Assembly: GCA_907163375.1 (NCBI GenBank)
Contig: CAJQUW010004732.1
Span: forward strand, 1 to 64,000
Direction: 5' to 3'
Source of the DNA: Prostheceraeus crozeri
Taxonomy: Eukaryota > Platyhelminthes > Polycladida > Euryleptidae
DNA: 64,000 bases
A program made the position numbers and the translations under genes. This document shows, piece after piece, positions 56,875-64,000 of the stretch (position 1 is the stretch's first letter; each line of letters opens with the position of its first letter). The notes beneath the pieces are model-generated. The model was not told the origin of the DNA. It saw only the letters and a list, made by a program, of their open reading frames with translations, and ran no database searches.

Positions 56875-59007
56875 TGCCCGCGGGTCTGGAAAGTCTCGAA
56901 AATAGGGTGGTCTGGAAAAAATTGGAAAAGTATTATTTTTAAGAGAATGTCTGAAAAGTCAGGTAAGTCTGGAAAAATATTGGATAAGTAAGTCCGGAAG
57001 AAGTGAAGTTTCAATCACATTATTCCAATCGCATTCTGTGAGTTCATTGCTGCAAACTACGCACTTATTGTTTTCCTTGCGTTTCTCTTTTCCTTTTCAA
57101 ATGATTTTTTCTATTACTTGAAGATAGTTGAGTGACCATTTAAGGAAAGTCAAGCAATGGGAAAGAATGTAGCGCAGTTTATCTCAATGAATGCACAGAA
57201 TGCGATTGAAACTATATGAGCGAAAATTTAATACATTGAGAAAATTGAAAGAACCATAGGTGCTAAAACTCGATGTGAACAAAATCGTAGTTGGGAAGCC
57301 ATTTTAGCAAACGGAGTCATACATTTAATGAAGACGACATAATGAGAGGGAAAATATACGCAACTTGATTAAGGAGACCATCTGGTCAATGACATGTTCG
57401 CTTTTCATATTACCAAGACGACATGAAATGTACCTTAGTTTTGTTTTACGATAGTTTTAAGTATTGTCAATTACTAAGAATTTGCTCAATTGCTATATTA
57501 GCTATTTAGATGCAAGTATGGAGTTCGTTATTAATGAAATAGACCCCTGCCAAAAAGGTCTGTTTCTTATACGCTTAAAGTTGTGATATTGCAATGCAAT
57601 TATCGTAATTTAATGATACAATTACAGTTAAAACAGTTCAGCAAGAATAATCGATTACAGCTGTTAGTAGCAGACTACATGCACTATTTAAAAACAGTAC
57701 TTAAAAGTGATGTGCACTATACAAATGCTCGTATATGCGTGCCGTTTGTGCAGTGCTGCAGTTGCAAAAAGGGTAATATTATATTTGAATAAAATCATCT
57801 TAGAAAGATAGTTCTATTTTACTAATAGAAAAAATGTGAAAAAACGTGCTCAAGATTGGAAGCTCTTAAATGTCAGCGGCCATATGGTAGCCACTTGAGT
57901 TTCATTCATCATAATTTCAAAAAACTTGTCTGACGAAATCAATTTTTTTTAGAAATCTGTTTCTGTCGCATTTTGAAGTGCAATATTCCTTTTTTATTAT
58001 TGCATCAACTGGTGAAGCTTAAAATTAATTTACTTGAGGCGCAAATTGTCATTCCACCGATAAATACATGTATATTTGAAACTTGAATGCAAAGGATCGT
58101 TCCAGGAGCCAAGTGCACCAGTGCAATCGAATAAGGCTATTTGTTCAGCTCACTCAATTCTTCACTCATTCAGCTATTTTGTTCGTTCACTCAGTTCGTC
58201 TGTTCATTTTAATTTTGCGCTATGCCGTTCAGTTCAGCTGAAACACTCAAGGTCATTCAATTCCTTTTTGTTCACTTCGAAAGGCATCAACGTTGTGGGA
58301 CGTGGCGTTCGTTGACCACGAGAATCAAAGAAGTCTGTATTCTTCAGTGTCCATCATTCTTATAACCCTACTTTGTCATTCTGTTAATTTTGAAACAAGC
58401 GTACCTGATTTGCCTTTTGTCTCACAAATCGACTTTGACATTCATAAAACTGCCACTACAGGGAAGCCATCCAATTTCAAATCCGGGATTCCTTGAAAGA
58501 TGACAACCCTATGCTATTAAATTCATCAAGTAGTTGATTGGCCTATATATAGTAGTAGTATACAACAAGTAGATATCTCTGATCAGCAGGTATGCTTGGC
58601 GTGTCTCTGCTTCTGCGCACTCTGCTGAATCAGTCGGTATTTCTCCTGCAGCCATATTTTCATATCGGCTTGTACCGCCTTTCGAACTCAATTGCACTCG
58701 TTACTGTATATTTTCACATTCTCTTCAGACTATGCTATGTTTCGACTTTGCTTGTCATCCGTAAATAGGATTGTCCTCTGAGTGATTCCTTTCTGTCGGC
58801 AGACTGCCTGTCATTGCCTCTCTGATTGCCGAATATAACTCGGCTGTTCTTCCGTCCAACTTTTTTCTTTCCGTAGCTTAATCAAACCAAATTTTTGGGT
58901 AGATTAGGGCTATCAAATCAGGATTTTCAATCAAATTAGGATTATCAATCAGTCGTTAATTTTTTTCATTTGTGGAAATTATCCTCCGAAAATTCGCGGG
59001 CACCCTG
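56875..59007. mobile_element. TGCCCGCG-ended element (member C) inserted in a LINE
   Basis: The right end reads AATTCGCGGGCACCCTG and the left end TGCCCGCGGGTCTGG, so the outer CAGGG of the left side seems lost. The left subterminal part carries TCTGGAAAAATTGGAAAAG repeats like those of members A and B. Near the left an imperfect hairpin pairs CAATCGCATTCTGTG (about 57028) with CACAGAATGCGATTG (about 57197). No transposase is visible; the open frames inside show no domain. Confidence 0.7.
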
Positions 59008-59620
59008 CAAGGAGATTAAAGAGTTGAGGTAGACAGTGAGCAGCCTTATAAAACTCTTCTAGAAGGGTAATATTCCGTTAATAAAGGTCCCCCTTACGAC
59101 GGAACTTGTTAAGTTGTAAATATTAGTGATAAGTTTGATGATTACTTCTTCAAATCCATAGTATTTCTAAAAACTTCCTCAGAAGCTTCTCTCCAGACAG
59201 AATCGAAAGCTTGTTTGAAATAATTGAACATGCAGTGCAAGTCTCGTGTCTGCCTCCCACATATTTTCCGAGGTTTGTGAGGAAGTGAAATATTGGTCAA
59301 TGGTGCCTCTCGAAGCTATGAAATCGGCTTGCTTTGAAAGGGATTTCTCCTTTTTTGCTATTTGTCCTCATTTTCACAATTTAAGCTAGTGCTTTGCATG
59401 CGTGCGGCAACAGGCTTATTGGACGATAATTTTCTGTCGTTGTGATATCCCCTTTCTGGAGTGATGAAACGACTACAGCTTTGCACCCGTCCCTCGGTAC
59501 TGTTCCTTCTCGAGTGCAGAAACTGATTAACCTCTGAAATTTACCAATTGAAATGTTCTTTATTGCTATTTCATCGAAATTGTTCCTCAAAGCAGGATTG
59601 GAGACTGATGCTACAAATGA
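59008..59620 (-). mobile_element. LINE fragment, N-terminal part of reverse transcriptase
   Basis: On the minus strand: GTVPRDGCKAVVVSSLQKGD, then ITTTENYRPISLL, the first RT block. Decayed palm sequence follows, with FDSVWRE (the first catalytic aspartate region). The reading frame is broken several times. The same LINE resumes at 56874 with the YADD block, so the two pieces are one copy split by insertion of the element at 56875-59007. Confidence 0.85.
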
Positions 59621-60163
59621 AGGCAAAAACTAAATGTTTTATCTCAAACGACATTCGAATTCTATTGGAATGTTCGCCGGCAGATTCAGTGCATTTAGGA
59701 AATATCATGCGAGACAGACGCACGCACGCGGCGTCAATCCTTGTTTTACAATATCAAGGCGCACAGTGATAGACACCTATCTTGGAGTTGACCTCCGAAT
59801 TCAAAGAGAAGGGATTAATATCCGTTGTGTTTTACTTTCTTCGATGACTAGGCGAAACTTTGTGGGGACGTCCCCATGAGTCGGAAAACACAGCTTATGA
59901 TGATGCTTGACAGCTTGACATGATATTTTAAATGATAGTGTGAAATAAAAATTGACAGTATATTTGGAGGCAGGTAATTGAATGTAATAGAAATGGTCGA
60001 CAGCTCAATGATCAAACGTTTCATTTTTTGAGTGGAGACTCTAACAGTTAATGAAGCAATTGAAAATTTTGACACAATCCTAAGTCTTCTAGGCTTCTAA
60101 ATAATATTCAAAGCTGCTAAATGTTTGTATTATGTGTATAATTATATCTTTATTTGCTCACAG
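59621..60163. other. No supported gene
   Basis: Possibly 5' remnants of the LINE. It ends with TATTTGCTCACAG, a plausible splice acceptor for the next feature. Confidence 0.4.
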
Positions 60164-60280
60164 CATATAGAATATGTGACCCTTGCAATAGGCGAGGACA
60201 GTATGTTCAAGGCAGCACAGAAATCAGCTGAGGTTGCCAAAAGAAGACGAAATGTCAAAAAAGGAATGGAAAAGACTTAA
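60164..60280 (+). CDS. Candidate last exon of an unidentified gene
   Basis: After the acceptor TATTTGCTCACAG an open frame runs HIEYVTLAIGEDSMFKAAQK, then SAEVAKRRRNVKKGMEKT, and stops at TAA (60278-60280). An AATAAA at 60426-60431 follows at a distance normal for a short 3' untranslated region. The basic C-terminus looks like a real protein end. I do not recognise the family. Upstream exons were not found; the adjacent 3.5 kb are LINE and MITE sequence, so they would lie further left. Confidence 0.4.
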   Translation, partial: HIEYVTLAIGEDSMFKAAQKSAEVAKRRRNVKKGMEKT

Positions 60281-61974
60281 TTTTCCTTAAGCAGCACTGA
60301 TGGAATTTTAGGTTATTTATGATTTATTTTGCTAACTACAAAAATTTAGCTAGCTTAGCCTTTTCTATCTTTGTATAACTTGAGAATGGAGTCATAACTC
60401 CGAAATATTGTTTAAAACCTAATAGAATAAAGTAATTCTATCAAATATTTAATTCAACAATCAGCAGCAAGGTTTACAACATAAATCAGAATAAAACCGA
60501 ATTGGGAAGATCACTACTTGAGCTATTTGCAAAACCTGGCAAATGAGTTTTAAAGCGACACCTATTTGCAGAAGGAGGAGTGAACTTATAGTAGGCGACG
60601 CTCATTATCAACGGCAAGTCTAAAACGTTTGTGACAACATCTATTGGCAGACCGAAAAATGTTAAGATTAATTCCAATGATATTGCAAACTCTCGGCTCA
60701 ACGCAAACATCATCCTTAAGGAAACACTCAACCATATTTCAAAAGCAAGCTAAGGAGTGCGTCAAAATTGAACGAATAGGTGCTATATAGAATTTGAGCA
60801 AAGTTTGATGCCAATATACATCATGATGTAGCATGATATGTAAGAAGTGGTGCTTTCGTATTGCTTAGATCAACATTATTTTCAGCCAAGTCAGAGAAAC
60901 GTGTTCTATATACTGAACGACATAATTCGTCAGTATAGCCATCTTATCAATGACATTTGATAATCTTCTGAGAGACCATCGGAAAATATTATCGTAGCCT
61001 AAATAATATGTAAATGCTCGTTCATGACTATCAGCGGATTTTGTAAAATCTAAAATTGTCATCAAGAATATATGATCGCCTTTCTACCAAACTATTAATC
61101 ACTAGAACAAATCAGCTTGAGTTTCAAGATGCATTTTAAACAACTCTCAATGATTTGAATCAGGTTTGAATTTTCAGTATCCTATCTATATATGTATTCA
61201 TTTAGCGATATTTGCATACCTTACTGAATCGAAATTGCATGATGTTATGTTCGTAATTTGTAAAATCGAGTGCATGGCAATTGAATCAGAATATCGGTAT
61301 ACCTGTATTGCAAAGAATATCTGGATTATTTGCACAAGTAATGTGTCGTTATGACATGATCTTGCAAATGTGAATGTATGTACAATACTTAATGCAATTT
61401 ACAAATTTGAAATTTCATTTTTTAACGTTGAGTAAATTTATGATGTGCACAGGAAGGTTATTTAGAGAATCTACGAAAATTAAGTCCAACTATGATAATG
61501 AAGAGTCGCATTTCTCCTAAGCACAATTGTACTTATATATTTTGACTACTTTATAATAAGAAGCCTAAACAAGAAAACAGTGGATCTACCAAATGATCGT
61601 TCATCTTGATTAAAGTACGAACAATAGTAAATCAGTTTCGACGACTCGAGAAGCTCAGCAATAATCAAGAAAAATCAATGGAAAATTGTCTGTTAGACTT
61701 AGTGTCAGCAGCATGTTGTCCACAGGAGCGCAATAGCAGGAATTCGACGAATTTCATCGGATAGGCTTTGGGAGATTCAATAGATTACGTTATCTCAACG
61801 ACTGTCTGAGAGTGGAATTGTTGCAAAGCACGTGCTGGGTGACTAGGCTGTCAAACATGTGTGATGAATAATTGTAGAGGATATTCAATGAAAAGCAAAA
61901 TGCATCTCAATTTTAATTATAAGTATATATTTATGTATGAGTATATTTGTATGAATAGTGATAATGATGATGTT
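60281..61974. other. No supported gene
   Basis: The first 150 bp are the probable 3' untranslated region with the AATAAA at 60426. The rest is AT-rich with no coding signature. Confidence 0.45.
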
Positions 61975-62140
61975 TGACGTCACTACTTGGACGGTGATTT
62001 TATAGTCAGACTTTAATCAGGAGCGCTGCTATCTTTTAGTCTGGATACCCTTCCTGACGACTTCCAATGACACTATCGGTGCTCGACCTCTGGACCGAAA
62101 GATCGCTAGGCCAAGCACTTAACCTCTGTTCCACGGAAAC
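61975..62140 (-). mobile_element. tRNA-derived SINE
   Basis: On the minus strand it starts near 62137 with GTGGAACAGAGGTTAAGTGC, an A-box-like start. GGTCGAGCACC (62079-62089) follows as a B-box variant, then a body GTCGTCAGGAAGGGTATCC that recurs in SINEs of many animals. No open frame. It is diverged from a tRNA, so it is a SINE and not a tRNA gene. Confidence 0.65.
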
Positions 62141-62555
62141 CACCCTAGCTGCGAACTGCTACTAACCTCCTGTGCTACAAGACGCAGATCGGTGCCATTC
62201 TTGTTATTTTGTTAGATTAATGCAAAACGTCAAATTATTGATAAGTTGCAGTGACTATTGCACTGCCTATGAGAATGAAATTGTATCTAGCATTTTAGAA
62301 GTTTCATAATTTTTAACAGATTTTCAAAATCTATGTACCTCAACTCCAAAATATCTAAGTTTGGGTTTTTCAGGTCAATGATGAAGGAGATGATCCGACC
62401 CGAATTCACTTCAAATTTGTTCTACCCGAGCGTACTTTCGGGTCGGGTTTCGGCCCTCGTGTAAGATCGCTCATATTTGGCTAGAAGTATTAAGTATTGA
62501 GTGTATATCAGTAGTATATCAGAAGTATTAAGTATCAGAGTGTATAGGCAGGTGC
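62141..62555. other. No supported gene
   Basis: Contains a short GGGTCGGGTTTCGGCC stretch near 62441 that looks like part of an old repeat. Confidence 0.4.
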
Positions 62556-62747
62556 GGCCTCAAACAGCTGGAGGTCGTACTCAGAGAACGCAGGTTGAGG
62601 TGGTTCGGGCACGTGAAACGGAGGACAGAGGAAGAGCCGATTCATCGCGTGCTCAACGTGGCTGTCGAAGGTCCCAGGCCACGTGGCAGACCAAGAAGAT
62701 CATGGCTCTCGAGCACACCATGGAAAAACCGTAGAATTATTGGCTAA
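62556..62747 (+). mobile_element. LINE 3' end fragment
   Basis: An open frame ending in TAA at 62745 reads LRERRLRWFGHVKRRTEEEP, then IHRVLNVAVEGPRPRGRPRR. This is the RLRWFGHVxRR..GRRxRGRPxxxW signature that closes the ORF2 protein of several LINE clades. It is strongly 5'-truncated. Confidence 0.85.
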
Positions 62748-63406
62748 CTTGCTGTCACTTTAAATAAGTCATTGCGGTGTCTATCAATATGACTGAATCT
62801 AGCATGCTCATCAGTTAGTGCTATCTCAGTGGTAGTTAAGAAGCATAATGTGGTTGCGCATGTTCTAAAACTCTGTTCGAAAGGCTAAAAAAGGATATAA
62901 AATCAATGTTTGAAAGTACGGTTTGAAAAAAACATGTCAAAAACAGGACTTTATAACCCTGATTATAACTGAGTACAAACTGGAGTTCTTAAGCGTGGTT
63001 TTAAAACCACAACTGAAAAATGTGCAATGTACATCTTTAAGAAGTTTGTTTAAAAACCTGGCTGTAAAGCAGATATAAAAAATTGCTTTAAACAAGCCAT
63101 TGTATAGTAACCATGCGTTTTGCATTCGTGACATCAAGTTCAAACTCATTTAATCACTAAAAGATGCTATGGAAGCTGGAAATATGTAATTAGAGCGTGA
63201 GTAATATTAGTCGACGCAATTGAATCTTATATCAAATGACATTATTTGTAGATTTCTAAGAAGAGAGCATGTTTTTAACCCGACTGAAAACACCGCTTTT
63301 CATCTTATAAGAAATACTTTAGTTTTTTGCGAGATTCTGAACTTGTTGGAATGAAAAAATAGAAGCAATTTCTTTTTTTGAAAATATTTGAATCAATCAT
63401 AAAGAT
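62748..63406. other. No supported gene
   Basis: AT-rich, no coding signature. It ends next to the poly(A) signal of the minus-strand gene. Confidence 0.45.
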
Positions 63407-63412
63407 TTTATT
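63407..63412 (-). promoter_or_regulatory. Poly(A) signal AATAAA overlapping a stop codon
   Basis: TTTATT on the plus strand, AATAAA on the minus strand, directly after the TG of the TGA stop of the Myb/SANT-like gene. Confidence 0.5.
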
Positions 63413-64000
63413 CAATTTTCTTCATAACTGCAAAATGAATCATATTCATAACAAACGTTCGGAAAAATGTCCGGATACTTGGATTCAATAATACGCTTCT
63501 TCATCTTGATGTATGAGAGTTTCTCCAACAGAATTCGGCGCTGTAAGTCCTCATTGCTAAGACTCGAGGTATCAGGTGTCTCAAACACTACTCTTCTCTT
63601 CTTTGCAAGTGGTGTCATAGGTACTGTTTGTGTTTTCACGGAGCACTGGGTTGGATATTCTATTTCCGTTTTCATTTCCAATTGTGTAGAAGCATAAGAT
63701 GTTACATTGTCAAACTGTTGATATTGTTCGTTTTGTTGCATCAACTGTACCACCGTTTCTTCCCATTTGAGCAATTTTATTGGCTTACCTCGTTTGTTTC
63801 TCTCTACCTTCAACTTCACTCGTGTCTTCATGTTCGCAATCTTTTTCTTTACCTTTTCACTGTCTGCTGATCGGCTGGATAAATGCTCTAAAGACGAACA
63901 TAATAGTTCAAGGGCTTCAGCTTTTTTTGCCTTCATTTCAGGTGTTGAACTTCGCTCCAATAAAACAGGATGAATTCGAAGAAGATCAACAATAATTTCT
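63412..64000 (-). CDS. Myb/SANT-like DNA-binding protein, partial at the window edge
   Basis: The frame is open from the window edge to TGA at 63412. It begins EIIVDLLRIHPVLLERSSTP, then KAEALELLCSSLEHL, with KKKIANMKTRVKLKVERNKR further on. This helical pattern matches the trihelix or Myb/SANT-like domain (Myb_DNA-bind_5 type) of MSANTD and Harbinger-associated proteins. The C-terminal RRILLEKLSYIKMKKRIIE forms the usual closing coiled coil. It may be a host regulator or the DNA-binding partner encoded by a PIF/Harbinger transposon; the partner transposase would lie outside the window. The part visible is intact, with the start codon beyond the right edge. Confidence 0.6.
   Translation of the reverse strand, partial: EIIVDLLRIHPVLLERSSTPEMKAKKAEALELLCSSLEHLSSRSADSEKVKKKIANMKTRVKLKVERNKRGKPIKLLKWEETVVQLMQQNEQYQQFDNVTSYASTQLEMKTEIEYPTQCSVKTQTVPMTPLAKKRRVVFETPDTSSLSNEDLQRRILLEKLSYIKMKKRIIESKYPDIFPNVCYEYDSFCSYEEN

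Noticed and set aside
62079-62137. A functional tRNA gene
   Set aside because: The A- and B-box-like parts are present, but no acceptor stem or cloverleaf can be closed and a SINE body follows.

Overview
The window is AT-rich DNA from an animal nuclear genome, most likely an invertebrate. The evidence is an intron-rich JMJD6 gene with GT-AG splicing and a dense layer of eukaryotic mobile elements (Polinton, Ty3/Gypsy-type LTR element, LINEs, a tRNA-derived SINE, hAT, pogo and many fold-back or MITE-like elements). I cannot name the species.

The one host gene read from end to end is JMJD6, the 2-oxoglutarate/Fe(II) lysine hydroxylase, on the plus strand. Five coding exons (9550-9604, 20930-21141, 28396-28548, 40961-41061, 51634-52303) join in phase to a 396-residue protein that starts and stops inside the window. 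The gene covers about 43 kb, and nearly all of that is intron filled with mobile elements.

Region by region. 1-2120: a Polinton fossil (integrase, adenovirus-type protease) followed by short tandem repeats. 3300-5950: two broken DNA-transposon transposases, one with a DNCxxQNK-type block on the plus strand and one of pogo/CENP-B type on the minus strand. 6500-8930: a cluster of hairpins and an 806-bp MITE. Intron 1 (9605-20929): an LTR retrotransposon with both LTRs and a 5-bp target duplication, then a fold-back element that swallowed a LINE fragment. Intron 2 (21142-28395): a 4.3-kb transposon with roughly 600-bp inverted repeats and a 531-codon zinc-motif protein of a family I cannot classify. 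Intron 3 (28549-40960): a hAT derivative with TSD inside an older repeat, then two members of a CAGGGT..CCGCG-ended family, one nested in another inverted-repeat element. Intron 4 (41062-51633): a decayed hAT transposase, a snap-back MITE and a CAGGGGTG-ended element that stops 172 bp before the last exon. 52304-64000: a LINE split by a third CAGGGT..CCGCG-type element, a candidate terminal exon of an unknown gene, a SINE, another LINE tail and a Myb/SANT-like gene entering from the right edge.

The protein-bearing elements in introns 1 and 2 lie antisense to JMJD6, while the hAT remnants in introns 3 and 4 are sense. The most unusual object is the intron-2 transposon, whose protein ends inside a satellite array. 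No RNA gene, CRISPR array or bacterial-type operon is visible.
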